Assembly: GCA_965246915.1 (NCBI GenBank)
Contig: CBDFGB010000008.1
Coordinates: 229,706 to 293,705, forward strand
Direction of reading: 5' to 3'
Source of the DNA: CAVRQM01 sp965246915
GTDB lineage: Bacteria > Pseudomonadota > Alphaproteobacteria > Acetobacterales > Acetobacteraceae
DNA length: 64,000 nt
This document shows, one piece after another, positions 1 through 8,379 of this stretch; the stretch's first letter is position 1; every line of letters starts with the position of its first letter. The notes below the pieces were generated by a model. The model was not told where the DNA came from, searched no databases, and worked only from the letters and a program-made list of their open reading frames with translations. Both the position numbers and the translations under genes were made by a program.

Positions 1-354
1 CGTGCGATGGTCTGCCGTCATGCGGCCCATGCAATCCCGCACGCGCGCCAGTTCCAAACGATCCTCCGCCAGGCCGCGCCCATCCGGTCCGGCCAATTCC
101 TCGGCGGCCGCGAGCGGCTCGTGCCGCCGTACCTGGCGCGCACGCATTTCATCCTGCCAGAGATGGCGCATGATGCCGTATAGCCACGCGTCGAGGCGGG
201 TGGCCTCCCGCAGTTGCCCGGCGCGGCTCATAGCGCGCTCGCAGGCGCCTTGGACGAGATCCTCCGCCTCCACCGCCGAGCCGGTCAGCGCCAAGCCGAA
301 TCGGCGTAGACGCGGCAGCAGGCTCGCCAATCCCGGCCGCACATCCTCTGTCAC
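1..354 (-). CDS. ECF-type RNA polymerase sigma factor (N-terminal part, cut by window edge)
   Basis: Only the first 118 codons are in the window; the gene continues past position 1. The protein should bind core RNA polymerase and direct it to a small regulon. The visible part is sigma region 2: an EDLVQGACERA helix near residues 32-42, then LDAWLYGIMRHLWQDE and an Arg-rich stretch, the usual core-binding and -10 recognition layout. The start is a GTG at 352-354 preceded by GAAGGGCGG; no ATG lies in frame before the upstream stop. It is divergent from the secreted TPR gene at 477, so 355-476 should hold both promoters. Any anti-sigma partner would be outside the window. The family is clear; the regulon is unknown. 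Confidence 0.8.
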   Translation of the reverse strand, partial: MTEDVRPGLASLLPRLRRFGLALTGSAVEAEDLVQGACERAMSRAGQLREATRLDAWLYGIMRHLWQDEMRARQVRRHEPLAAAEELAGPDGRGLAEDRLELARVRDCMGRMTADHRT

Positions 355-476
355 ATCAACCCGCCCTTCGTCGTCCCCATGATGACGAGGCTCGCTCCAT
401 TCTTATTCCCAAATTTTGATGGGAATAGCGGGCTGTCCCGGCCGTCTCTCTAAGGACACTACCAGGATAGACCGCC

Positions 477-1070
477 ATGACCCGCAACCCCGTCATGATT
501 GCCGCAATCATCGCATTGGCCTGGACCGGACCGGCCTTCGCCAATGGCGGCGGCGGAGGGAGCGGGAGCTCGGGGTCCAGTAACGCCGGCGGTAGGTCGG
601 TGCCGCAGGCGTCGAGCGACCGGCCAAGTCATTCTGTGGCCTCGGCTTGCAAGCCAGGATTCCTCCGCGCCGCCAACCAGACCTGCGTGCCGTTGCAGAT
701 CGGAACTCTGTCCGACGATGAGCTGTACGCGCGCGGCCGGGCGCTGGCGCTTGCGGGCGACTACGCAGGTGCGCTGCCGTTGCTGGAGGCGGTGCGACGT
801 ACGAATGACGCCATGGTGTTCACGATGCGCGGCTACGCCACCCGCAAGCTCGGGCGGGCGGGAGAGGCCATGACCTTGTATGCCCGGGCGCTCGCGATCG
901 ACCCGGTCAACGTCAACGCCATCGAATACGTCGGCGAGGCTTATGTGATGACGGGGCGCATCGATCTCGCGCGTCGTGAACTTGCCAATCTCGAACGGAG
1001 CTGTGGCAGCACGAAGTGCGAGCAGTATCTCGATCTGGAGCGCGCGATCGGCACAAGCGAGGTGGAGTGA
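477..1070 (+). CDS. Secreted TPR-repeat protein
   Basis: A 197-residue protein with an N-terminal signal peptide (residues 1-22, ending WTGPAFA) followed by a Gly/Ser-rich low-complexity linker (about 24-40). A short segment with two Cys (about 58-70) comes next, then tetratricopeptide repeats over about 78-180 (for example ARGRALALAGDYAGALPLLE and TLYARALAIDPVNVNAIEY). Two more Cys (CGSTKC) follow near the C-terminus. TPRs are protein-protein interaction scaffolds, so a periplasmic adaptor role is likely; the partner is unknown. Divergent from the ECF sigma factor at the left edge, which may regulate it. The fold is confident, the function is not. Confidence 0.75.
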   Translation: MTRNPVMIAAIIALAWTGPAFANGGGGGSGSSGSSNAGGRSVPQASSDRPSHSVASACKPGFLRAANQTCVPLQIGTLSDDELYARGRALALAGDYAGALPLLEAVRRTNDAMVFTMRGYATRKLGRAGEAMTLYARALAIDPVNVNAIEYVGEAYVMTGRIDLARRELANLERSCGSTKCEQYLDLERAIGTSEVE

Positions 1071-1371
1071 TTTCCACTGGGACAGATAAACGGCCCGATA
1101 GGCAACGCAAGTCTTCTGACTTGATGATGCAGCGTCGCCTTTTTTTGAACGCACCTTGGCGGATGCGTATGGAACATGAACCGACAGAGCCACCGCTCAT
1201 TCGACGGCGGTCACCTCCAATCATATCTGCCAATTGGGGTGGCCGTTGCGATCAGGAGCAATGGCGGCCCGGTGGCGACCGTCCGGAACACCCTGCTCGC
1301 CTCGCTACGCCAGCACGATTTTCTGTTCACCTGAACCGACTGCCTATTTTGCAAGCTTAGGAGAGAAATGG
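1071..1371. other. Intergenic, no gene recognised
   Basis: About 300 bases between the TPR gene and the GFA gene. No reading frame here resembles a known family. The last bases (AGGAGAG at 1359-1365) are the ribosome binding site of the GFA gene. Confidence 0.5.
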
Positions 1372-1800
1372 ATGAGTGCTTCGCATACGGGTTCGTGCTT
1401 CTGCGGCGCTGTTGAAATCCGCGTCGTGGGCGAGCCCAACGCCATGGGATACTGCCATTGCCAGTCATGTCGGTCTTGGTCAGGCGGGCCGGTGAACGCC
1501 CTGACGCTTTGGTCGCCGGATGCGGTGGAGGTGACGAAGGGTGCTGAATATATCGAAGTCTATCAGAAGACGGCGTTTAGCCACCGGCAGTTCTGCAGGC
1601 TTTGCGGAGGCCATCTGATGGCAGCTCACCCATCGTTGAAGATGGTCGACGTGTTCGCCGCCACGATCCCGGGGCTGAGCTTCGCGCCCGCGGTACATGT
1701 CAACTATGCCGAAACGGTTCTGCCCATGCGGGACGGCCTGCCAAAGCTGAGGGACTTCCCGGTGGAGTTCGGGGGCTCAGGCGAGGTTGTCGCGGAGTAG
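1372..1800 (+). CDS. GFA-family (glutathione-dependent formaldehyde-activating enzyme-like) zinc protein
   Basis: A 142-residue protein with the full cysteine pattern of the GFA/CENP-V fold: C9-x-C11, C28-x-C30-x2-C33 and C75-x2-C78, which bind two zinc ions. Family members were named for adding glutathione to formaldehyde, but many have other or unknown activities, so only the family is assigned. The start is the ATG at 1372 with AGGAGAG about 6 bases upstream. An earlier in-frame ATG at 1234 would add 46 residues without family resemblance. It stands alone, with no obvious operon partner. Confidence 0.8.
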   Translation: MSASHTGSCFCGAVEIRVVGEPNAMGYCHCQSCRSWSGGPVNALTLWSPDAVEVTKGAEYIEVYQKTAFSHRQFCRLCGGHLMAAHPSLKMVDVFAATIPGLSFAPAVHVNYAETVLPMRDGLPKLRDFPVEFGGSGEVVAE

Positions 1801-1954
1801 GCCATAGGGTGTTGCCGGCGTGGTTATTGGTGCCTCCGGCAACCTTGACGTCCCGACGCAGCGCTACGCTCGTGCACTCGGATCGTACAACGGAAGGCGC
1901 TGAAACGATAGCAGTGGGTATGGAATGATCCATACTCAAGCGAAAGAAAGTCCA

Positions 1955-2548
1955 ATGTCTCATAAACTGAAACTCCTGGCTGCCGTTGGCATGTTCTCGG
2001 CGCTGGCTCCGCTTACGGCGGATGCGCAGTCGTTCGCCAACCATGTGTTCGGAATGACCGTCTCGGGGGGGGCGGCAATCTGCCTGCCGCATGCGAGTGG
2101 CCGCGCGACCATCTCGGAAGTCACAGGCGGCCAGCACCTCCATGTCGAGGTCTCGGGCCTGCCACGCAACACCAATTTCGATTTCTTTCTGACCCAGGTC
2201 CCCAAGGCGCCGTTTGGGATGGCGTGGTATCAGGGAGACATCAACACTGACTCCAACGGCACGGGCGTGGGCGATTTCGCCGGCATCTTTAGCCGAGAGA
2301 CGTTCGTCGTTGCCGTTGGCACCGCGCCCAACAGGGTGATTTTCACCGGGGACGCGAGCAGCAACCCGGCCACTGGGCCGATCCACACGCACCATCTGGG
2401 CCTTTGGTTCAACTCGCCCGGCGACGCGACGAAGGCTGGCTGTCCGAGTACCGTCACGCCCTTCAACGGCGAGCACAACGCCGGTATCCAGGTGCTTAAT
2501 ACCGCGACGTTCTCGGACACTGCCGGGCCGTTGCAGTCGACGAGGTAG
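1955..2548 (+). CDS. Secreted protein of unknown function
   Basis: A 197-residue protein beginning MSHKLKLLAAVGMF with a signal peptide cleaved near TADAQS (about residue 25). The mature part is rich in Gly, Thr and small residues and looks like a beta-sheet extracellular domain. It has two Cys (one early, one in AGCPST) that could form a disulfide, and a His-rich IHTHHLG segment near residue 148. I recognise no family. The ATG at 1955 is preceded by GAAAGAAAG; an ATG at 1925 would put ten extra residues before the signal peptide. A strong hairpin follows the stop, so the gene is probably monocistronic. Confidence 0.65.
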   Translation: MSHKLKLLAAVGMFSALAPLTADAQSFANHVFGMTVSGGAAICLPHASGRATISEVTGGQHLHVEVSGLPRNTNFDFFLTQVPKAPFGMAWYQGDINTDSNGTGVGDFAGIFSRETFVVAVGTAPNRVIFTGDASSNPATGPIHTHHLGLWFNSPGDATKAGCPSTVTPFNGEHNAGIQVLNTATFSDTAGPLQSTR

Positions 2549-2558
2549 ACGATACGTC

Positions 2559-2597
2559 TTGCCCGCCGCGCCGCCGAGCGGGGCGGGCAACGACTTT
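2559..2597 (+). terminator. Rho-independent-type terminator
   Basis: A perfect nine-base inverted repeat, TTGCCCGCC (2559-2567) and GGCGGGCAA (2582-2590), is followed by CGACTTTT. It lies 11 bases after the stop of the secreted protein gene. Confidence 0.7.
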
Positions 2598-3155
2598 TAA
2601 GAACCGATGTAGCGCGAAAATAGGTGTTTGGTCCCGGAGTGGGTGACATGGGTTCGGTTCAGTTCTTCGAAGGTATCGTTGTCCAGACGTGACATACGGT
2701 TCCCGTCTGGCCTAACCGACAATGCGTAAGAGCGGATCACTCCGCTGATGCCCAACCCCCCGCGGGCGGAACCGGCTGTAGATTTGAGGGAATTGCTGAC
2801 GCGACCCATTATGACGCGCAGCGCCGGCGGCTGGCGGATGCTGGCCGGTGAACTTGGCCCGTGGCCGATGGTCTACTGGTCGTTCCGCCGCTTCGCACGC
2901 CGGCTTCTTTTTCGTAAATCCACAATGCCGCGCTGATGCTGATCGCGAGCAGACCGTGTGCGATGCGCATCCCACGGCGACGTGCTCGACAGCCGGACAG
3001 CCACATGCGCACGCATGCGTTTGCTGAATAGCAGATCTGACACGTGACTGGGAATAAATTGGGCCGTACGTTTCGACTAAATTCACGTATAGTTGTGTAG
3101 ACCTGCTGTCAGCAGAACGATAAGTATTTGGGGCTACCCGAATTCAAAGGAGTTT
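2598..3155. other. Intergenic region, no gene recognised
   Basis: About 560 bases without a convincing gene. Short open frames here have no family resemblance and no good ribosome binding site. The last 100 bases before 3156 are noticeably AT-richer than the surroundings and probably hold the promoter of the next secreted protein. Confidence 0.5.
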
Positions 3156-3161
3156 ATGCAA

Positions 3162-3668
3162 ATGTTAAAAATACTCAGCCTCGCGGCTCTTGCGGGAACA
3201 GCTCTAGCGGCACTTGCTAGCCCGGCACATGCCTTCCTCAACACCGCATCAATTGCCACGTGCAGCTCGAACAACTGCGGCTCAGTTTCCGAGAGTGGTG
3301 CGACACTGCGCGATCCACTGAACGGAGCTGTTCCGTTCGTCTCGCAAATCCTGGTCGGCGGCAACGAGTGCATACGGCTCGAAGTCTTCCGGCAGACCGA
3401 CGATCTGGAGATGACCGTGACCACGCCGAACGGGACTGTTTTCCGAGACGACGACAGCGCCGGTTCTTTGCGGCCTCTGGTTAAATTTGTGTCGACGCAA
3501 GCCGGCGCCTACACGGTCACCGTGTCGCGTTTCAACGGTGCCCCGGTGGACGCCAATTTCGGCTTCTTCTACGGGCGCTACAATGGCGCCAACTCCAACT
3601 GCGCCACGCCGACCCGTCCGGCATTCGCGCCGGTCCACGCTGCCAAAATCGGCGCTCTGGCTCAGTAG
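3162..3668 (+). CDS. Secreted protein of unknown function
   Basis: About 168 residues with a clear signal peptide (MLKILSLAALAGTALAALA, cleaved after SPAHA). The mature domain carries four Cys: two close together (CSSNNC), one in GGNEC and one in NSNCATP. A TTPNGTVFRDDDSAG stretch and YTVTVSRFNG resemble beta-sandwich pre-peptidase-type C-terminal domains, but this is only a suggestion. Two ATGs compete: 3156 is 3 bases and 3162 is 9 bases after AGGAG (3148-3152), so 3162 is preferred on spacing. An 11-base hairpin follows the stop. Confidence 0.65.
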   Translation: MLKILSLAALAGTALAALASPAHAFLNTASIATCSSNNCGSVSESGATLRDPLNGAVPFVSQILVGGNECIRLEVFRQTDDLEMTVTTPNGTVFRDDDSAGSLRPLVKFVSTQAGAYTVTVSRFNGAPVDANFGFFYGRYNGANSNCATPTRPAFAPVHAAKIGALAQ

Positions 3669-3693
3669 CCGGCAGCAGCCTACAAGCTGAGTC

Positions 3694-3728
3694 GCGTGTC
3701 ACGGTGGATTCGTCCAGCCGTGACACGC
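3694..3728. terminator. Hairpin terminator between convergent genes
   Basis: A perfect 11-base inverted repeat, GCGTGTCACGG (3694-3704) and CCGTGACACGC (3718-3728), with a 13-base loop. It sits between the secreted protein gene (+) and the NmrA remnant (-). No long T run follows, so it is either factor-assisted or a weak bidirectional terminator. Confidence 0.55.
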
Positions 3729-3770
3729 CCATCTCACTTTCTCGCGGTCAAGTTCCGGCACATGGTGTAG

Positions 3771-4510
3771 CTAGGCTGTGCAGCCGGCGATGGTCTCCTG
3801 CAATAGCTTCACGCCGCGACGCTGGTCCGCCATCCCGTCGAATTTAACCACACCACTATTGATGCCGCCGTACATCTCGGCCACGAGGTTCGCGTAGGCG
3901 GGCCCCAGGCCGGCGCCCTCCAGGATCGAGACCCATGTCTCGCGTAGAGGCTGCACGGGCGCCACCTCGCGCCCCAGAACGCTCGACATCGCCGCGGCGG
4001 CGTCACGGGCGGAATAGTCACGCGGGCCGGCCAGTTCGACGATCGGCGGCGGCGCGTCGGCGAGCAGCAGTGCGGCCGCGGTGCGCCCGATGTCGTCGGT
4101 CGCCACCATGGGCCTCGCCCGATCGAGGTCCGCCAGCATCGTCGGCATGATGCCTTGGTCGCGTGCGAGCGTGAACACCGCTTGCCAGTTCTCCTGGAAG
4201 AACGAAGCCCGCAAGAACGTTAGCTGGGCGGCCGCGCCCGCCAGGATGGCATCGGCCCGGTGCAGACTGGCGATCGGGCCATTGCCTGACGCGACCTGAG
4301 CGGACTCGGACGACAGAACACCAGCCGTTGCAAACCGGAAGCCGCCGCCGCCCGGCTTGTGGCCTTTGCCACCACTTCGTACGTGGCGACCGGATCGGCG
4401 TGCCGGAGCTGTGGCGGCACCAGCATGTAGGCGCCTTGTACGCCGTCGAACGCGCGAGCGAGGCTGTCAGCGTCGGCGGTGTCGCCGCGTAATAGCATTA
4501 CGGTTGCATA
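3771..4510 (-). pseudogene. NmrA-like NAD(P)-binding protein, truncated and frameshifted
   Basis: Two adjacent minus-strand frames together read as an NmrA/SDR-a family protein. The upstream part (about 4510-4316) contains GDTADADSLARAFDGVQGAY and PVATYEVVAKA. The downstream part (4315 to 3771) contains LSSESAQVASGNGPIASLHR, LRASFFQENW, VATDDIGRTAAALL and ELAGPRDYSA, all typical of the family. The join needs one frameshift near 4316. The N-terminal Rossmann motif (TGATG) is absent; the sequence before about 4510 is unrelated. A gene lacking both its nucleotide-binding loop and an intact frame is unlikely to work. Confidence 0.75.
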
Positions 4511-4653
4511 CTCCTGGTCATCATATAAGCTTTTCGGGCTGAGGCTTGATGCGCTCGCCGCCGGAGCGACCATGCGATGATCGTGGCAGGCTAGACGCGC
4601 CTTTGCGCGAGTTCGTATGGCGACGCGGCGGGTCTCCTGCACCGACCGGCGGA

Positions 4654-4845
4654 TCAGCGGCGGCGAGAAGCCTTCGTCGCGCGGTTCAATGTTTTTTGGG
4701 GTGTCGCGGCGGTCGCGCGGCGCCGGATGGCAGCCATCATGGCGAACGCCAGCATGACGAGCGAGACGTGGCGATGCCAGCCATGCCAGGAACTGGTTTC
4801 GTCGTGATCAAGCCCGAGTTCGTTCTTCGCGGTCTCGCCAGGACC
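4654..4845 (-). mobile_element. IS701-type transposase, C-terminal fragment
   Basis: The minus strand encodes KNELGLDHDETSSWHGWHRH followed by VSLVMLAFAMMAAIRRRA. This is the conserved C-terminal signature of IS701/IS4-like transposases (AK-ELGLDHNETRSWHGWHRH in intact copies). Only about 60 codons survive. The frame runs straight into the SDR remnant upstream, so the element has lost its N-terminal half and both ends. It is evidence of past transposition, not a mobile copy. Confidence 0.7.
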
Positions 4846-5099
4846 GGCAACTCTACCCGAAAGGGTTTGTGACGGCACCGGTCGGTGGCCACTGCAGCCC
4901 AGGTCGGTCGCGACCCATCCAGGACATACGCTGTTCACCAGCACGTTCGCGCCAGCCAGCTCTCCCGCAAGCAGCCGGTGGAGGCGTTCAGCGCCGCTTT
5001 GGACACGCTGTAGCCGGACGGGCGACGCCCCATATCAGCCAAGGTTGCCGACGCCACGGCTCAAGCCTGGGCTGTCGCCCAGGCACCGAACAAGTTAAC
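4846..5099 (-). pseudogene. Short-chain dehydrogenase remnant
   Basis: The minus strand reads VNLFGAWATAQA, then LADMGRRPSGYSVSKAALNA (with the YxxxK catalytic pair) and, after a frame change, NVLVNSVCPGWVATDLG. This is the middle and C-terminal part of a carbonyl-reductase-type SDR. Stop codons and at least two frame changes interrupt it, the N-terminal nucleotide-binding half is missing, and the C-terminal end fuses into the IS701-type fragment. Non-functional. Confidence 0.7.
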
Positions 5100-5792
5100 C
5101 TACAAATCGGCATATATCTCGATTAAGTTGCCATCAGGATCGCAGAAAAAGAGTGTCCGGTGTCGCCAGATTTGGTCAGTCGGCGGCGAAAGGAGTATAA
5201 CCCCAGCTGCCGAGAGTTCTGCAGCACAGACATCGACGGACTCATAAGGAACTTGAAAAGCAAGCTGCAGTGCGGTTACGCCAGAGTCTAACGTCTGGTT
5301 TTCGACATACAAAAAACTGCTCGCCAGGGCCAGAATGTTCGGACCTAGGCGGTACTCGACCCAATCTGGCGACAGTTCACGCCCAAACTGGAACCGCAGC
5401 GTACGCCCGTAAAAAGTGCGCATCGCTTGCATGTCGCGAACACGAACGATCGTATAGTTCAAGGCCTGGATAGCCGACAGGCCTGCAACGCTGGCGTTCT
5501 CGCTGGTCACGGCAGTCACCTCAATTTCGACTCGTGCCGCGGGCGGCGTGAGGCCAGCGACTTGCACGAGTGTGCTGGCCGGCCGGATTTTTCCGAACGT
5601 ATTGCCATGAGCGCGCGCCACGAAAGGCTCGTCGGCCATGTCAGTCAGATACACCACAGTGCGAACGACGTCGCGGAGGTCCGCCCCTATTTCCGACAGG
5701 GCTTGGCGGATGATCGACAATGCACCTTCGGTCTGAACGTACGCGTCCCCATCAAGGTCCGAACCACGCGCAGTTGTGCCAGCCACAAACAC
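5100..5792 (-). CDS. Rid (YjgF)-family domain fused to a VOC/glyoxalase-like domain
   Basis: The 230-residue frame from the GTG at 5792 has two domains. Residues 1-95 are Rid/YjgF-like (FVAGTTARG, VRTVVYLTDM, RPASTLVQVAGL, ARVEIEVTAV). Residues 110-230 are VOC-like (RVRDMQAMRTFYGRTL, FFCDPDGNLIEIYADL). Rid proteins hydrolyse reactive enamine/imine intermediates; VOC domains cover glyoxalases, dioxygenases and resistance proteins, so the joint activity is unknown. The frame stays open upstream and encodes a typical Rid N-terminus (TEPPLSKTLLSSGYPYEFEY...GTH) back to about 5888, but with no ATG, GTG or TTG. An ATA codon at 5886-5888 sits where the initiator would be expected. With the GTG start the Rid domain lacks about 32 residues. 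The flanks are decayed genes, so this gene may also be losing function. Confidence 0.65.
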   Translation of the reverse strand: MFVAGTTARGSDLDGDAYVQTEGALSIIRQALSEIGADLRDVVRTVVYLTDMADEPFVARAHGNTFGKIRPASTLVQVAGLTPPAARVEIEVTAVTSENASVAGLSAIQALNYTIVRVRDMQAMRTFYGRTLRFQFGRELSPDWVEYRLGPNILALASSFLYVENQTLDSGVTALQLAFQVPYESVDVCAAELSAAGVILLSPPTDQIWRHRTLFFCDPDGNLIEIYADL

Positions 5793-5929
5793 GTGCGTCC
5801 CGACCCGGACGGCTCGGGAGTACCCGTATTCGAACTCGTACGGGTAGCCAGATGAGAGGAGAGTCTTGGATAGCGGTGGCTCCGTTATGGCGTCTAGGCT
5901 CCGGACCCATTAACGCGATTCCCGAGTTA

Positions 5930-6012
5930 GCTGAAGCCCTGCACGTTATGCAGCTTGCGCCGGGCATGAGCCCAACAGGCCGCATGACGCCGCTCGCCAA
6001 AGCGCGGATCCC
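5930..6012 (-). mobile_element. IS66-type transposase (TnpC) fragment
   Basis: The minus strand around 5940-5995 encodes ERRHAACWAHARRKLHNVQG. ACWAHARRKL is a conserved signature of the IS66 TnpC transposase. No other part of the element can be followed on either side; a LysR remnant begins on the other strand within a few bases. A small relic only. Confidence 0.6.
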
Positions 6013-6015
6013 CAG

Positions 6016-6306
6016 GGCGAGTGGAGATGGCCGCTCTGGTTCGACCGCCTCGGCATCCTCGCCGCACAGCCCGGCCCGGCGCTGCGGTTCGCCGAGCTGG
6101 CGCTTGTCCTGTCGGCGCCGGTCTAGGCGCAGACGTCGCGCTCGCCCGCTCGCTCCTGGTGCACGACGCGCTGGCCAACGGCCGCCTTGCCGTAGCGGTC
6201 CACGGCGTCGAGCCGCGTCGATCCTCCAAACGCCACGTGGCCTGCTGGTCTGCCGCGAAGGTGGACGAACCAATCATTCAAGACTTGGTCGCTCACGCAA
6301 GATCCG
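6016..6306 (+). pseudogene. LysR-family regulator (GcvA-like), C-terminal remnant
   Basis: The plus strand reads GEWRWPLWFDRLGI, then GPALRFAELALVLSA, and after a frame change near 6115 VALARSLLVHDALANGRLAV and RHVACWSAAKVDEP. This is the C-terminal part of the effector-binding domain of a GcvA-type LysR regulator. The helix-turn-helix half is gone and a stop codon interrupts the frame. Non-functional. Confidence 0.65.
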
Positions 6307-6449
6307 CAAGTTCCGGCCGATTGACTTGGACCGTGAATGAATCGATCAGATCAAATCCTTCATCGGCGATCTGTGCCGCGCTTATCTGCGTTGCGGCGAC
6401 CCGCCGCCGCGAATCGCCGCAACGCCGTAACTTGCAAGGAGGCGATACG

Positions 6450-6870
6450 ATGACCAATCCCGTTGACGCGCCATCGAAGCCACCGTCCGGTGGCATACCC
6501 CGCCGTCACGTGCTGCGCGCTGCCGGAGCCGCCGTGGTCGTGGCGGCCGGTGGCCTTGCCTGGCGCGGCTGGGACCAGAATCTCGACACGGTCCGCTCGG
6601 TCACACCATACGACCCATGCAGCGACTGGGAGGATCAGCGCACCACCGGGCCGCTTGCCCTGGTCTCCGCGCCGATCCTGGCGTCCAACCCGCACGACAC
6701 GCAACCATGACGGTTCGTGATAGACGAGCGGCATATCGACGGGTTTGCCAACCCAGCCCGCAACCTCGGTCTGTCGATCCGTATCGGCGCGATATGCATA
6801 TCGGTCTCGGCTGCGCAACCGAGAATATCGTCATCGCAGCCGGCCGCGAAGGCCTGGGGCCCAGTGTCGA
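6450..6870 (+). pseudogene. Tat-signal nitroreductase-like protein, frameshifted and truncated
   Basis: The ATG at 6450 follows AAGGAGG and opens an 86-codon frame with an N-terminal PRRHVLRAAGAAVVVAAGG segment, a twin-arginine-like export signal. PYDPCSDWEDQRTTGPLALV and ILASNPHDTQP follow, as in nitroreductase-like secreted proteins. After the TGA at 6708 the homology continues in other frames (DERHIDGFANPARNLG, then SVDPYRRDMHIGLGCATENI and VIAAGREGLGP). It stops near 6870, where MFS-transporter sequence begins. At least two frameshifts plus loss of the 3' part make it a pseudogene. Confidence 0.6.
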
Positions 6871-6875
6871 ACTGC

Positions 6876-7414
6876 TCCGTTCTTGTCTTCGGTGGGCATT
6901 TTGCTCTATTCACCTATGTGCGTCCGTTTCTTGAAACGACCGCCAAAGTCGACGCCAATGGCATAGCACTGCTGCTGCTCGGCTTTGGCATTTCGAATTT
7001 TGTCGGCACCATCGTCGCCGGCATTCTACTCGAACGCAGCCTACGCCTGACGTTGACACTCGCGCCATTCTTGATCGGCGTAGCCGGATTAGGTCTCGCG
7101 ACTTGCATTCCGGACTGTCGGTCCAAGCGTCGATGGTGGCGGCCTGGGGCATGGTCTTTGGCGCTGTGCCGGTCGGCTGGTCAACCTGGATCGCGCGGGC
7201 CGTGCCAGATGAGACCGAAAGCGCCGGCGGCATTCTGGTGGCGGCGGTCCAGATCGCCATCGCTGCCGGCGCGGCCTTTAGCGGATTTATTTATAGCTTT
7301 AGTGATGTGATCGGCGTCTTCGCGGCCGGTGGGACGCTGCTTCTACTGACTGCGGTAGTCGTTTTTGCGCGGGTAACGCGGACTTATGTAGCAGAGAACG
7401 TGGCACGTCACTAG
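6876..7414 (+). pseudogene. MFS transporter, 5'-truncated and frameshifted
   Basis: The first frame encodes VFGGHFALFTYVRPFLE, GIALLLLGFGISNFVGTIVA and LLERSLRLTLTLAPFLIG. After a frame change at about 7090-7110 the rest reads WGMVFGAVPVGWSTWIARAV, GGILVAAVQIAIAAGAAFSG and FAAGGTLLLLTAVVVFARV. This is the C-terminal half (about five to six membrane segments) of a DHA1-type drug/sugar efflux protein. The N-terminal half is replaced by the nitroreductase remnant. Non-functional. Confidence 0.7.
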
Positions 7415-7524
7415 GCGAGGTCATTGTATATCAGACACGTTAGAGTCGGCGTAATGAAGGATACCGCTCGACATGACGGAGCATTGCGATTGCAGACTAG
7501 GCGACCCGTTGACAGCGGCACCCC

Positions 7525-7544
7525 GTATGTGGTCGTCTACATAC
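7525..7544 (+). promoter_or_regulatory. Candidate operator of the GntR/UTRA regulator
   Basis: An inverted repeat GTATGT (7525-7530) ... ACATAC (7539-7544) with an eight-base spacer lies 20 bases before the GntR gene. A TTGACA hexamer (7509-7514) lies just upstream, though no good -10 box follows at the right spacing. The position fits an autoregulatory operator; the assignment is inference. Confidence 0.3.
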
Positions 7545-7563
7545 AAGAAGAGTGTGAGGGACC

Positions 7564-8379
7564 GTGCGGGAAGGAGCAGCTGACTCTGAGGGCGCTAATT
7601 TGCCGTTGCCAGCCTTTCAAGCTGACCGTGGCAGCGCTACTCCAGTTTTTCGGCAAATTGCGGAACTGATCACTCAGGCGGCTCAGCACGCGGGCTCTGC
7701 GCCGGGTGCGCGTTTGCCGTCCGAGGAGGCGCTGACCGAGGCGCTTGGCGTCAACCGCGGCACTGTCCGTCGTGCTATCCGCGATCTCGCGAGCAATGGC
7801 GTCGTCGTTCAGGTCCACGGACGAGGAACGTTCTTCACGGAACGCCGAGTGCTGGAGCAGCCGCTGGCCAGCAGTCTTATCTCGTTCTCGGAGGCACTCG
7901 AAGCGTTGGGCGTGACTTTCACGACCGAGGTGCTATCCCAGTCTCTAATCAAGCCTAACGGCATCCTGTCCGAGCGCCTAAATACATCCGGCTTGGTGCA
8001 CGCGATCCGCAGACTCCGTCGCGTCGAGGGCGCCCCCGCCATCCTGCTCGACAACTATATGCCGGCAGCACTGTTTCCTGACCTGCACGAGCGCGACCTC
8101 GCGGGGCGCCAATTGTTCGCGGTGCTTGAGAGCGACTACGGCCGCGCCCCGTTCGACGGCAACCGCACCTTCGAGGCGACTTTGGCGACGCCAGACAACG
8201 CGGCGCTGCTCGAGATCAGCGTCGGCGCGCCGGTCATGTACGCTGAGCAGACCACGCGCGACGCTACCGGCCTGCCCATTGAGGCATCGAATATGTGGTT
8301 CCCCGGTCGCCGGTTTCGCCTGTTCGCCCATCTTTTGAGGGACCCGTCCAATGACCCGGCGGATCGTCGTCGTGGGTAG
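7564..8379 (+). CDS. GntR-family transcriptional regulator with UTRA ligand domain
   Basis: A 271-residue cytoplasmic regulator. Residues about 20-90 form the winged helix-turn-helix (PVFRQIAELI, ARLPSEEALTEALGVNRGTV, RAIRDLASNGVVVQVHGRGT FF). Residues about 105-260 form the UTRA domain that binds the inducing sugar or sugar phosphate. It is the first gene of a ribose-type operon and overlaps the ribokinase gene by 29 bases, so it is probably autoregulated and controls sugar uptake. The GTG start at 7564 follows GAGGG at close spacing. Family confident; inducer inferred from the neighbours. Confidence 0.85.
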   Translation: MREGAADSEGANLPLPAFQADRGSATPVFRQIAELITQAAQHAGSAPGARLPSEEALTEALGVNRGTVRRAIRDLASNGVVVQVHGRGTFFTERRVLEQPLASSLISFSEALEALGVTFTTEVLSQSLIKPNGILSERLNTSGLVHAIRRLRRVEGAPAILLDNYMPAALFPDLHERDLAGRQLFAVLESDYGRAPFDGNRTFEATLATPDNAALLEISVGAPVMYAEQTTRDATGLPIEASNMWFPGRRFRLFAHLLRDPSNDPADRRRG

